Assembly (NCBI GenBank): GCA_902634885.1
Contig: CACPLR010000001.1
Location: 80,170-144,169, forward strand
DNA from: an uncultured Pelagibacteraceae bacterium
Lineage (GTDB): Bacteria; Pseudomonadota; Alphaproteobacteria; Pelagibacterales; Pelagibacteraceae
Reading direction: 5' to 3'
DNA length: 64,000 nt
The translations under genes and the position numbers were made by a program. Positions within the stretch are counted from its first letter, which is position 1. Each line of letters starts with the position of its first letter. Positions 55,776 to 64,000 of this stretch are shown piece after piece. The notes under the pieces are model-generated. The model searched no databases. It saw only the letters and a program-made list of their open reading frames with translations, and was not told where the DNA came from.

Positions 55776-56435
55776 ATGTTAAAAATAAATAGTATGTGTC
55801 CTGATTTTCAGGCTAAAACTACAGAGGGAGACATCTCTTTTCACGAGTGGTTAGGTGACAGCTGGGGTGTATTATTTTCACATCCAAAAGATTTTACGCC
55901 AGTTTGTACTACTGAACTTGGAGCTCTAGGTTTAATGAAAGATGAGTTCGACAAAAGAAACGTGAAAGTAATAGGTCTTAGTGTAGATGGAGTTGATGAC
56001 CATAACAAATGGTTAGAAGATATAAAAGATGTGTCAGGTTCAAAACCAAACTATCCAATAATTGCAGACGAAGATCTTAAAGTTGCTAAATTATTTAATA
56101 TGTTGGAAGGTGATGCAGGAACAACATCAATGGGCAGAACTGCTGTTGATAACGAGACAGTTAGAACTATTTTTGTAATAAGACCTGATAAAAGAATTGG
56201 TTTATATCTAACTTATCCAATGGCAACAGGACGAAACTTTTTGGAAATATTGAGAGCAATAGACTCAATGCAACTAACAGCAAAACATAAAGTAGCTACT
56301 CCTGCTAATTGGAAAAAAGGTGAAGATGTAGTTATTTTACCAGCTGTTAAAGATGAGGAAGCGAAAAAAATATATCCAAATGGATGGGAGACGGTAAAAC
56401 CATATTTAAGAAAGGTTCCAGATCCTTCTAAATAA
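55776..56435 (+). CDS. 1-Cys peroxiredoxin (Prx6-type)
   Basis: 219 residues. Peroxidatic motif HPKDFTPVCTTELG with Cys44 (PxxxTxxC), then the conserved Arg in the TSMGRTAVDN region, and the long C-terminal dimerisation part typical of Prx6 proteins. It reduces peroxides in the cytosol. It has a strong ribosome site AAGGAGAG. A methyltransferase gene follows with one base between. Confidence 0.93.
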   Translation: MLKINSMCPDFQAKTTEGDISFHEWLGDSWGVLFSHPKDFTPVCTTELGALGLMKDEFDKRNVKVIGLSVDGVDDHNKWLEDIKDVSGSKPNYPIIADEDLKVAKLFNMLEGDAGTTSMGRTAVDNETVRTIFVIRPDKRIGLYLTYPMATGRNFLEILRAIDSMQLTAKHKVATPANWKKGEDVVILPAVKDEEAKKIYPNGWETVKPYLRKVPDPSK

Positions 56436-56436
56436 T

Positions 56437-57090
56437 TTGGATAAGAATATATTAAACCAACAATCTCAGCATTGGGAGACTAATTTCTCAAATAAGCCTG
56501 AGATGTTTGGTTTAGATCAAAGTTATTCAGCAGAAAAAACTCTTTCTGTTTTAAAAGAAAACAATTTATCGAATATTGTAGAACTAGGAGCAGGATTAGG
56601 GAGAGACACAATATTTTTTGCAAAAAATTCAATCAAGGTTACTGCGCTTGATTATAGTCAAAATGGTATATCAATAATTGACAAAAAAATTAAACAATTA
56701 AATTTATATTCATTTATTCGTACTATGAAGTTTGATGTGAGGAGTAGCTTACCTTTTAAAGATAATACGGTAGAAGTTTGTTATTCTCATATGCTTTATT
56801 GTATGGCTCTAACAAATCTTGAATTAATAAATTTAAATAATGAGATTAAAAGAATTCTTAAACCTGGAGGTTTGAATATTTATACTGTTAGAAATACAGA
56901 AGATGGAGATTTCAAAAAAGGGATTCATAGGGGTGAAGATTTATTTGAAATCGATGGATTTATTATTCATTTTTTTTCTGAGAATAAAATAAATAGTCTT
57001 CTAGATGGTTTTAAAAATTTATTTATTGAAAAATTTGATGAAGGAAAGTTTCCTAGAAAGTTATATTTAGTTTGTAACAAAAAAATTTAG
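56437..57090 (+). CDS. Class I SAM-dependent methyltransferase
   Basis: 217 residues from TTG 56437, the only start that includes the SQHWE N-terminus. Motif I is VELGAGLGRDTIFF (about 46-59), with an acidic residue after strand 2 in ALDYSQNG, and LKPGGLNIYTV later. Substrate unknown. It follows the peroxiredoxin directly, and its TAG interlocks with the stop of the opposing racemase gene. Confidence 0.85.
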   Translation: MDKNILNQQSQHWETNFSNKPEMFGLDQSYSAEKTLSVLKENNLSNIVELGAGLGRDTIFFAKNSIKVTALDYSQNGISIIDKKIKQLNLYSFIRTMKFDVRSSLPFKDNTVEVCYSHMLYCMALTNLELINLNNEIKRILKPGGLNIYTVRNTEDGDFKKGIHRGEDLFEIDGFIIHFFSENKINSLLDGFKNLFIEKFDEGKFPRKLYLVCNKKI

Positions 57091-57785
57091 TTATTTTTGT
57101 ATTTTCTCATACATACTTGGGCCAATAAAAGATTTGGATCAATAAACAACTTAGAGTCTTTTGCTTTCTTAAAAGATTTATATGCAAATAAAGCTATAGG
57201 AAGTTCTGTACAACCTAATATAATTTTTTTACATTTTTTTTTTATTAGTTGATTAACAGCTGGTCTTAATACTTTCTCTGCCTCTTTCACTTTTCCCATT
57301 TTTACATATTTAATAGATTTGTTTACAGAGCTTGTTTGTAAATTTTTAGTTGGACTTATAAAATCATATTTTTTATCAAAATATTGATGGTAAACTTTTG
57401 TTTTCAATGTTGCTTCAGTACAAAGGATTCCTATTTTCGTATTTTTTTTACAAGTTTTTTTTGTATAATTAAAAACTTCCCTTGGCATGCTTAATAAAGG
57501 AATTTTAATTTTTTTTTGAATATCTTGATGCCAATAATGTGCAGTGTTACAAGGCATAACAATAAATTTACATTTATTTTTGGATAGCAGTTTACAACCC
57601 TTAATCAACTCATTGAGCACATTGTAATATTTTTTCAAGTTCTCAGGTCTTTTTGGTGTATTAGACTTGTTGTAAAGAATAAACATAGGGTACTGTTGAT
57701 CCAGTTTTCCTCTATATAATTTTGCAAGCTTGCTGCAAAAATCTAAACCTGCCTGCGTTCCCATTCCTCCAAGAATACCAATCAT
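57087..57785 (-). CDS. Aspartate/glutamate racemase family protein
   Basis: 232 residues. GILGGMGTQAGLDFC at the start, the first catalytic Cys in VMPCNTAHYWH (about 80) and the second in ILGCTELPIAL (about 193), so both acid/base cysteines are present. It interconverts L- and D-amino acids, most likely aspartate. Divergent from the MFS gene. Confidence 0.9.
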   Translation of the reverse strand: MIGILGGMGTQAGLDFCSKLAKLYRGKLDQQYPMFILYNKSNTPKRPENLKKYYNVLNELIKGCKLLSKNKCKFIVMPCNTAHYWHQDIQKKIKIPLLSMPREVFNYTKKTCKKNTKIGILCTEATLKTKVYHQYFDKKYDFISPTKNLQTSSVNKSIKYVKMGKVKEAEKVLRPAVNQLIKKKCKKIILGCTELPIALFAYKSFKKAKDSKLFIDPNLLLAQVCMRKYKNN

Positions 57786-57861
57786 AAAAGCTAATTTATC
57801 TGTATATATTAATTAGTAGAACTATATTTTAATTTAATTTATGCAAGTAATAACACTATAG

Positions 57862-59025
57862 ATGAATAGAAATCTTTTCTTACTTATTTTAAGCCAAGTA
57901 TTTGGTTTTACAGCCGCTACAGTTACAGTTTTTATAAGTGGTATTATTGGATCAGACTTAAGTTCTATAAAAACACTTTCTACACTTCCTCCATCGATTT
58001 ATGTTGTTGGAACAGCAGCAGCTACAATCTTTGCCGCTAAGATAATGAGCATTATTGGACGAAGGCTTGGATTTATTTTTGCTTCTGTAGCTGGTTCAAT
58101 TTCTTGTTTGATAGGCGCTTATGCAATAATTATAGAAAGTTTTTTTATTTTTTGTTTTGCTAAATTTATTTTAGGTGCCACAATGGCATTTACTCATCAA
58201 TACCGTTTTGCTGCAGCAGAAAGTGTAGAAAAGGAAAAAGCGCCTAAAGCTATTTCATCATTATTGTTAGCTGGAATAGTTGCTGCCTTTCTTGGAATTG
58301 GTTTGGCAAATTATACTAAAAATTTTGTAAGTGATTATTTATATGTAGGTTCATATTTAACTTTAGCAGTTTTGACATTAATACCTTCATTTTTATTATT
58401 CTTTTTTAAGGATATTAGAGAAATTTCTTTTGTTTCAAATAAGGAAAATAACTCAAGAAATTATTCAGAATTTTTTTCAGATCCAAAATTTTTACAAGCA
58501 ATTACCTCTGCTGCATTTGCATATGCAGTAATGTCTTTTTTAATGACAGCAACTCCAATAAGTATGCATATTGTACATCAGTTAAGTTTAGAAAAAACAG
58601 GAATAGTTCTTCAATTTCATGTTTTGGCAATGTTTTTACCTTCGCTAGTTACTGGAAATTTAATCAAAAAGTTTGGTTATAGTAATATGATGTATTTAGG
58701 TGTCTTATTCTATTTTTTCACAATTTTATTATCTTTCTTTCAACCATCTTTTTTAAACTATTTTATAAGTCTGATTTTTTTAGGTATAGGATGGAACTTT
58801 TTATTTATATCTGGCACAAGCTTATTAGTCACAACTTATAAACCTGAAGAAAAATTTAAAGCTCAAGGATTTAATGATTTATTAGTTTTCTCTTCCATGG
58901 CTTTAGCAAGTTTGTTAGCCGGTATACTTATTTCTATTGCAAGCTGGAAAACAGTTAACTTATTTTGTATTCCTTTTTTAATTCTCATTATTTTATCAAT
59001 AATTAATGCAGATAAGAAAGAATGA
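57862..59025 (+). CDS. MFS transporter
   Basis: 387 residues, twelve hydrophobic helices. The loop after helix 2 has IGRRLG (IMSIIGRRLGF), a variant of the MFS motif A, and FAKFILGATMAF lies near helix 4. Substrate unknown. Its stop overlaps the LysE-like start by 4 bp, suggesting that both exporters are made together. Confidence 0.88.
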   Translation: MNRNLFLLILSQVFGFTAATVTVFISGIIGSDLSSIKTLSTLPPSIYVVGTAAATIFAAKIMSIIGRRLGFIFASVAGSISCLIGAYAIIIESFFIFCFAKFILGATMAFTHQYRFAAAESVEKEKAPKAISSLLLAGIVAAFLGIGLANYTKNFVSDYLYVGSYLTLAVLTLIPSFLLFFFKDIREISFVSNKENNSRNYSEFFSDPKFLQAITSAAFAYAVMSFLMTATPISMHIVHQLSLEKTGIVLQFHVLAMFLPSLVTGNLIKKFGYSNMMYLGVLFYFFTILLSFFQPSFLNYFISLIFLGIGWNFLFISGTSLLVTTYKPEEKFKAQGFNDLLVFSSMALASLLAGILISIASWKTVNLFCIPFLILIILSIINADKKE

Positions 59026-59639
59026 GTTTTTTAATTTTAGGTTTTATAACCAGTTTAAGTTTAATATTAGCAATAGGACCACAAAATATCTTTGTAATAG
59101 AGCAGGGTATCAAGAAACAACATATTTTTTTAATATGTTTCATTTGTTCAATATCAGATACAATTTTGATTTTTTTAGGAATTTTTCTTTTTCAGTATCT
59201 TGGTACGTATTTTAATGAAATAACTGAACTAGTTTTCAATATTTTATTATTAATATTTTTAATTTATTTCATTTACACAAAAATTTCTGAAAAATTTAAA
59301 AACATAGAAATAGACAAAGATCAAAAATATGATGAGAGAAAAAAAATTATATTAAAAACGCTCGCTTTTACTTATTTAAATCCGCATGTTTATTCTGATA
59401 CAGTTTTTTTTCTTGGTAATTTTTCAAAAAATTTTCCTGTTCATTATAAAATTTATTTTGGTATTGGAGGTTCTATAGCTTCTTTTTTATTTTTCTACTT
59501 ATTGGGATATTTAGCAAATTATTTTTCAAAATATCTTAATAATGTAAAAGCTTGGGTAATAATAAAATGGGTTATTTCTTTAATAATGGGCTTAATTTCA
59601 ATTTATGTGATTTTTGAAATTTTAAAATTTTTTAATTAG
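59022..59639 (+). CDS. LysE/ArgO-family amino-acid exporter
   Basis: 205 residues and six helices. The N-terminus LGFITSLSLILAIGPQNIFVIEQGIKKQH is the LysE signature (GPQN). Related proteins export Lys, Arg or other amino acids. Close to the MFS gene; overlaps the opposing HisD-like gene by 8 bp. Confidence 0.9.
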   Translation: MSFLILGFITSLSLILAIGPQNIFVIEQGIKKQHIFLICFICSISDTILIFLGIFLFQYLGTYFNEITELVFNILLLIFLIYFIYTKISEKFKNIEIDKDQKYDERKKIILKTLAFTYLNPHVYSDTVFFLGNFSKNFPVHYKIYFGIGGSIASFLFFYLLGYLANYFSKYLNNVKAWVIIKWVISLIMGLISIYVIFEILKFFN

Positions 59640-60918
59640 AAAATCCGTATTTTCTTAATCTTACATCGCCGGTTCGTGCATGAGCTTCCATACCTTCGTA
59701 TCTAGAAATTCTTGCTGCAGCAGCACCCACAAGTTTTGTTGAGTCTTTTGTCATTCTTTGGAAGCTTAGTGTTTTTATAAATTTTCCAACAAATAATCCC
59801 CCTGTATATTTACCTGCTCCTTTAGTTGGTAAAATATGATTTGTTCCGGAACATTTGTCTCCGTAAGCTACTGTTGTTTCTTCACCAACAAATAGGGATC
59901 CATAATTCGTTAGTCTGTCATGGAACCATTTTAAATTTTTTGTTTGAACCTCAAGATGCTCTGGAGCATATTCATCACTTATCCTAACCATTTCATCGTC
60001 AGTATCGCAAAGAATTACCTCACCATAATCTTTCCATGCAGCCTCCGCACTAGTTCTTGGTAATTCAGGTAACTCTGAAATTAATTCAGGAACTCTTTTC
60101 ATCACTTTTTCAGCAAGCTCTTTACTTGTAGTGTATAACCAACAAGGAGAGTTGTAACCATGTTCAGCTTGCCCAACCAAGTCTACTGCAACTATCTCAG
60201 GATCAGCAGTTTCATCTGCAATAATTCCAATTTCTGTGGGACCAGCAAATAAATCTATTCCAACCCTTCCAAATAAAATCCTTTTTGCCTCAGCTACAAA
60301 CTGATTACCTGGACCAACTAAAATATCTGCTGGAGCATTACCAAATAAACCGTATGTCATTGCAGCAATTGCAGGAACTCCGCCTAAGTTTAAAATAACA
60401 TCTGCACCACACAAATCGGCAGTATATATAATAGTGGGGTGGGCTCCTACTCCCGCTTTTGGTGGACTACAAGCAATTACATTTTTTACTCCAGCAACTT
60501 TTGCAGTTGTTACGCTCATAACCGCCGAAGCTATATGAGCATATCTTCCACCTGGAATATAACAACCCGCAGTATTAACAGGAACTAATTTTTGACCAGC
60601 ATATAAACCATCAGATAATTCAACCTCGAAATCATTTCCATAGTTTTTAAGTTGAGCCTCAGCAAATTTTCTTACCCTTTCATAAGAAAATTTAATATCA
60701 TCCTTTGTTTTTTGATGTAAATTTTTTTTTATTTCCTCAATTTTATCTTTGGATACAATTATTTCACCCTCATAATTGTCAAATTTTTTTGTTAATTCTT
60801 TACAACCTTCCTCTTTAGATTTCTCTAGATCATTAAGTAAATTTTGAACAATATCCCTCGTTTTATTATCATCAGTTGAGGATGTTTTAGGAGATTTTTT
60901 AAGGTATTTAATTGTCAT
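59632..60918 (-). CDS. Histidinol dehydrogenase family, HpsN-like (sulfopropanediol dehydrogenase candidate)
   Basis: 428 residues. HisD-fold residues present: AGCYIPGGRYAHIASAVM, ACSPPKAGVGAHP, GPGNQFVAEAKRILFG, AEHGYNSPCWL and YGDKCSGTNHILPT (zinc and catalytic region). Features such as the YNSPCWL and GEETTVAYGDKCSGT segments resemble HpsN, the 2,3-dihydroxypropane-1-sulfonate dehydrogenase, more than true HisD, which has EHDTSAQ and EAIGDYVAGPNH here. The gene is not near other his genes. If it is HpsN-like it oxidises DHPS to sulfolactate; subfamily assignment is from memory of the motifs. Confidence 0.75.
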   Translation of the reverse strand: MTIKYLKKSPKTSSTDDNKTRDIVQNLLNDLEKSKEEGCKELTKKFDNYEGEIIVSKDKIEEIKKNLHQKTKDDIKFSYERVRKFAEAQLKNYGNDFEVELSDGLYAGQKLVPVNTAGCYIPGGRYAHIASAVMSVTTAKVAGVKNVIACSPPKAGVGAHPTIIYTADLCGADVILNLGGVPAIAAMTYGLFGNAPADILVGPGNQFVAEAKRILFGRVGIDLFAGPTEIGIIADETADPEIVAVDLVGQAEHGYNSPCWLYTTSKELAEKVMKRVPELISELPELPRTSAEAAWKDYGEVILCDTDDEMVRISDEYAPEHLEVQTKNLKWFHDRLTNYGSLFVGEETTVAYGDKCSGTNHILPTKGAGKYTGGLFVGKFIKTLSFQRMTKDSTKLVGAAAARISRYEGMEAHARTGDVRLRKYGFSN

Positions 60919-61000
60919 TGATGCGTATTTTGCTGAAGTTATTTAATGTATTAAAATACTCATTTCAACAAAGATATTTTTTATTAATACTCTTGATAAT

Positions 61001-61912
61001 TTAATCTAACGCAACTACTGCAGCAGCTATTGAGGCTAATCTAGCTGTTGCATCGTCTGATCTACTTGTTATTACTACTGGAACTTTACCTCCAACTACT
61101 ACACCTGCTGCACAGGCTCCCATAAAATAAATCATCATTTTTACAAGCGCATTTCCAGTCTCAACATTAGGTACTAGCAAAACATCTGCATCTCCAGCAA
61201 CAATATTTTTTATACCTTTAATACCTGCGGACTTTTTAGATATACTATTATCAAAAGCCAAAGGACCAAAAATGTCAGCATTAAAACCCTCTTTTGCTGC
61301 TAAATTTGTAATCTCCTTTGCATCAAGAGAACTTTGCATACTATCCAATACTTCTTCAGTTGCTGATAAAATTGATATTTTTGGTTTTGGAATATTTATA
61401 CGATGACAAAAATCTATTACATTTCTTAAAATGTGCATTTTAGTTTTAACATTTGGATTAACATTTAATGCTCCATCTGTAATTATAAGTGGCTTATCAT
61501 CTTTTTCTAATGTCATGTGCCATATATGACTTAGCCTTTTTTTGCCTAATAAACTATATTCTCGCTTTAAAACCTCTTTCATCAAAACATCTGTATGAAT
61601 ATGTCCTTTAACAATTATTTTAATTTTATCCTCTGAGGCAAGTTTCGCTGCAATCTTGGCAGTATTATTTTCTATTGGTTCGTCTATTATCTCATATTCA
61701 GATATATCAAACTTTATATCATCTGCAGTTTTTTTAATTTCAGATTCGTTACCAATTAAAACTGGTACAATCAGTTTTTCTTTTACCGCATCCATTACTG
61801 AAATCATTGGCAGTGTCATTCCAGCATTTGCTATTGCAACTTTGATACCTTTTTTTTGATGAGCAAGGTCTAAGAGATTATTTGGACATACTGTTGATTT
61901 ATCTGAAAGCAT
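61001..61912 (-). CDS. pta: Phosphate acetyl/butyryltransferase
   Basis: 303 residues of the PTA_PTB domain: VAIANAGMTLPMISVMDAVKEKL, KGHIHTDVLM, ITDGALNVNP, FGPLAFDNSIS and a C-terminal GGKVPVVITSRSDDATARLAS. Interconverts acyl-CoA and acyl phosphate. Similar short Pta enzymes act with sulfoacetaldehyde acetyltransferase (Xsc) in taurine/DHPS degradation. No ackA is nearby. 82 bp upstream of the HisD-like gene. Confidence 0.88.
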   Translation of the reverse strand: MLSDKSTVCPNNLLDLAHQKKGIKVAIANAGMTLPMISVMDAVKEKLIVPVLIGNESEIKKTADDIKFDISEYEIIDEPIENNTAKIAAKLASEDKIKIIVKGHIHTDVLMKEVLKREYSLLGKKRLSHIWHMTLEKDDKPLIITDGALNVNPNVKTKMHILRNVIDFCHRINIPKPKISILSATEEVLDSMQSSLDAKEITNLAAKEGFNADIFGPLAFDNSISKKSAGIKGIKNIVAGDADVLLVPNVETGNALVKMMIYFMGACAAGVVVGGKVPVVITSRSDDATARLASIAAAVVALD

Positions 61913-61977
61913 CTAAAATCTTATATCAAAATTAAAAAAAACTAACATATCATTTATTTTTTGATAATGTCAGAAAT

Positions 61978-62826
61978 ATGGATGTTGTAACAAAAATTGC
62001 TCCAATTGCTCTGGCATTGATTATGTTAACGTTGGGCTTAGGTCTTACAACGAGTGATTTTACAAGAGTAGTTAAACGACCAAAAGATTTTTTAGTTGGA
62101 TTGATTTGCCAAGTAATATTACTTCCTATAATTGCTTTTGTTTTAATAAAAATTTTAAATGTTCAACCAGCATTAGCTCTAGGAGTAATGATAATCGCTG
62201 CTGCACCAGGAGGTGTTACATCTAATATTCTTACAAAATTTGCAAATGGTGATGTCGCTCTTTCTGTTTCATTGACGGCAACAATAAGTTTACTTAGTAT
62301 TTTAACTGTTCCATTTATCGTAATTAAATCTGCTGACCTACTTGATATAAATTACCTATCTAAGGAAATTTCAATGAGTGGGATATCAATCAAAATGTTT
62401 TTGGTAGTAACATTACCTGTAGTAATTGGAATGTTAATAAGAAATTTTGCACAAAATTTTATAATTAAAAGAACAGCTTTAATTGAAAAAATCTCATTAA
62501 CTCTTTTTATCATAGTTTTTATATCTATTTGGTTAGAGGAATGGGACAATATAATTATTTATATATCACGAGCTGGCATAATAACTCTGATATTAAATGT
62601 AACAATGATGGTTATAGGATTTTATGTTGCTAAAATTTTTGCAAGTGGCATTGAACAAAGAAAATGTATTTCACTAGAATGTGGACTTCAAAATGGAACT
62701 TTAGCAGTATTTGTATCTACTCAAATATTCGATGAAATAATTTATTTGATACCAACTGCCTCATATGCTTTGATCATGTTTGTCACATCTATAATATTTG
62801 TGCTTCTCTTAAAAAAGATAAATTAG
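61978..62826 (+). CDS. Bile acid:sodium symporter (BASS) family transporter
   Basis: 282 residues with about nine membrane helices. APIALALIMLTLGLGLTTSDF and AAPGGVTSNILTKFANGDVALS are BASS signatures. Such transporters take up organic anions with sodium. Divergent from pta. It could import an organic acid or sulfonate. Confidence 0.88.
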   Translation: MDVVTKIAPIALALIMLTLGLGLTTSDFTRVVKRPKDFLVGLICQVILLPIIAFVLIKILNVQPALALGVMIIAAAPGGVTSNILTKFANGDVALSVSLTATISLLSILTVPFIVIKSADLLDINYLSKEISMSGISIKMFLVVTLPVVIGMLIRNFAQNFIIKRTALIEKISLTLFIIVFISIWLEEWDNIIIYISRAGIITLILNVTMMVIGFYVAKIFASGIEQRKCISLECGLQNGTLAVFVSTQIFDEIIYLIPTASYALIMFVTSIIFVLLLKKIN

Positions 62827-62946
62827 AGCTAAAATAAAAGATCGCGACCCAAAATGAACATGTTGTATTAAAAAAACCTAATTTGGTGAAGTCAAAGATT
62901 GAGTATCTTTAAACTTTTAGACTATAATCAAATTATAAAAAATAAG

Positions 62947-63225
62947 ATGAGTACTGAGACTTTAACAAAATTAAATCCAAAAATTTTAATCAATTCCAAA
63001 TTTGACCCCAATGGATCAGGTGTTAACGTATCTGATCCAAAAACATTAAGCGCTGAACAAAATAAAGTTGAGGTAAGTAAGAATAAAACAAACAAACATA
63101 AGACTTGTATAAATAAACTGAATAATAGACTTAAAATTCAAGAAAAAAATAAAAAAATAGAAAATAGGGTTTTGACTGGTTTATTTCTAAGTGTTGTTGC
63201 GGTTTTATTTTTTGTAGCAACTTAA
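62947..63225 (+). CDS. Small protein with C-terminal membrane anchor, unknown
   Basis: 92 residues from ATG 62947; a TTG at 62899 is less likely. The first 70 residues are polar and rich in Lys/Asn. The last segment ENRVLTGLFLSVVAVLFFVAT is a single hydrophobic helix at the very end, so the protein may be tail-anchored. No family recognised and no clear ribosome site. Its stop interlocks with that of the opposing dehydrogenase gene. Confidence 0.5.
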   Translation: MSTETLTKLNPKILINSKFDPNGSGVNVSDPKTLSAEQNKVEVSKNKTNKHKTCINKLNNRLKIQEKNKKIENRVLTGLFLSVVAVLFFVAT

Positions 63226-64000
63226 TTCAAAAGTTTCTCAATATCTATTTTAATATCATCTGTAATTTTAATCTCTTTATTAAAATTTTTTTTATATCTG
63301 TTAAACTTATTTTGTCCTGGATACATAATTTCTTTTATATTTTTTAGTTTTGGGAGTTTTTTAACTCTTCTTATATTTTCTTTAATTCTTGAGCTAAAAT
63401 TTTTAACAAATAAATTTGACCTCATAACAATAAATAAATGACCGATGTTTTGAGGACCTGAAAAATCATCAAATGGATCTTTAACTTTTCCTCCATGATT
63501 TCCTCCAGTGAAAACACCACTTAAGATATCAACCATCCATGCTAAACCTGATCCTCTAAATCCAGCAATAGGCAATTGCACACCTTTTAGAGCTTTAGCT
63601 GCATCTGTGGTTGGCCTTCCATATTTATCTAATGCAACACCTTCTGGTATTTTAGATCCTGTTCTTGCTGCAACTCTTATTTTTCCTCTATTTATCATTG
63701 ATATAGATGTATCTAAAATAAAGGGAACTTTTGAAGAAGTAGGTGCTCCAAAACAAATTGGATTTGTTCCAAACAAAGTTTTTAATGCACCATGTGGGGC
63801 TATAGCGGGTGGAGCATTGGTAAAAATTAATGTTAACAAATTTTTTTTAACTGCTTGTTCTGCATAGTATCCTGATAACCCATAATGACCACTTCTTTTT
63901 ATACCAACCAAACCCAACCCTGTTTTCTTGGCACTCTCAATTGCTTTTTTAATTCCAATATCAGCAGCTACAAAACCAATACTGTCATCAGCATCAATTT
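63222..64000 (-). CDS. Ldh2/malate-lactate dehydrogenase family oxidoreductase, C-terminal part (runs off right edge)
   Basis: The frame is open from 63222 to the right edge. The TTG at 63915-63917 is internal, since upstream residues DDSIGFVAADIGIKKAIESA continue the family pattern. Then KRSGHYGLSGYYAEQAV (the SGHYG motif with catalytic His), PHGALKTLFGTNPICFG, ATDAAKALKG-type loop and a C-terminal Lys-rich tail. Ldh2-family enzymes oxidise malate, L-lactate, ureidoglycolate or (R)-sulfolactate (ComC). The neighbourhood of an HpsN-like gene and pta makes sulfolactate a candidate. Confidence 0.85.
   Translation of the reverse strand, partial: IDADDSIGFVAADIGIKKAIESAKKTGLGLVGIKRSGHYGLSGYYAEQAVKKNLLTLIFTNAPPAIAPHGALKTLFGTNPICFGAPTSSKVPFILDTSISMINRGKIRVAARTGSKIPEGVALDKYGRPTTDAAKALKGVQLPIAGFRGSGLAWMVDILSGVFTGGNHGGKVKDPFDDFSGPQNIGHLFIVMRSNLFVKNFSSRIKENIRRVKKLPKLKNIKEIMYPGQNKFNRYKKNFNKEIKITDDIKIDIEKLLN

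Noticed and set aside
63915-63917. TTG as start of the Ldh2-family gene
   Set aside because: Family-like residues continue in frame to the window edge, so it is internal.

Overview
The window is a 64-kb piece of an AT-rich, very compact genome whose gene content and order fit a free-living marine alphaproteobacterium of the SAR11 clade (Pelagibacter-like). This assignment rests on lysine/asparagine/isoleucine-rich proteins, near-zero intergenic space, alphaproteobacterial gene pairs (purM-DUF2066-hdaA, NDUFA12-DUF2155-accC/accB/aroQ, iscR-suf), a lone thiSG pair, and many small transporters and one-gene oxidoreductases. No rRNA, tRNA, CRISPR array, insertion sequence or prophage was seen. The longest stretch without a gene is about 171 bp (40418-40588), so there is no gap over 300 bp.

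Layout. 1-3101 (minus): outer-membrane LPS export genes lptF, lptG and the start of lptD, which runs off the left edge. 3156-10091: pepA, ndk, purN/purM, a secreted DUF2066 protein, the replication regulator hdaA and aspS. 10092-16724: a stand-alone C-terminal fragment of class II ribonucleotide reductase, two small respiratory or unknown genes, accC/accB/aroQ, thiS/thiG and an RNase E/G. 16806-25845: PBP1A, prfB with its programmed frameshift, an AsmA-like protein, tyrS, anmK and an alpha/beta hydrolase. 25977-32130: a complete iscR-sufBCDSUTA iron-sulfur operon behind a near-consensus IscR operator. 32252-35626: a broken eukaryote-like glutaminase facing glnA. 35785-50019: a mixed metabolic region with DMT exporters, a homocysteine methyltransferase, aldehyde dehydrogenase, beta-hydroxyacid dehydrogenase, FAH-family enzyme, PEP carboxylase, CcdA, a flavin reductase, a 2-oxoglutarate dioxygenase and others. 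50020-55664 (all minus): an SMR protein, a GST-kappa-like isomerase, a run of eight very small proteins with strong Shine-Dalgarno sites, then cysE-cysK. 55776-64000: peroxiredoxin, methyltransferase, racemase, exporters, and a group (HisD/HpsN-like dehydrogenase, phosphate acetyltransferase, BASS-family transporter, Ldh2-family dehydrogenase at the right edge) that could serve sulfonate use.

The main points for follow-up are: the 51.2-54.0 kb cluster of small NTF2-like and ferredoxin-like proteins; the internally deleted glutaminase; the orphan RNR C-terminal domain protein; the possible dihydroxypropanesulfonate/sulfolactate locus; the SMR protein without its essential Glu; RNase E/G without the zinc link; and the unusual packing of convergent genes, where 12 of 13 pairs overlap or abut and five interlock their stop codons in four bases. 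All functional calls come from reading translated motifs by eye; no database search was run.
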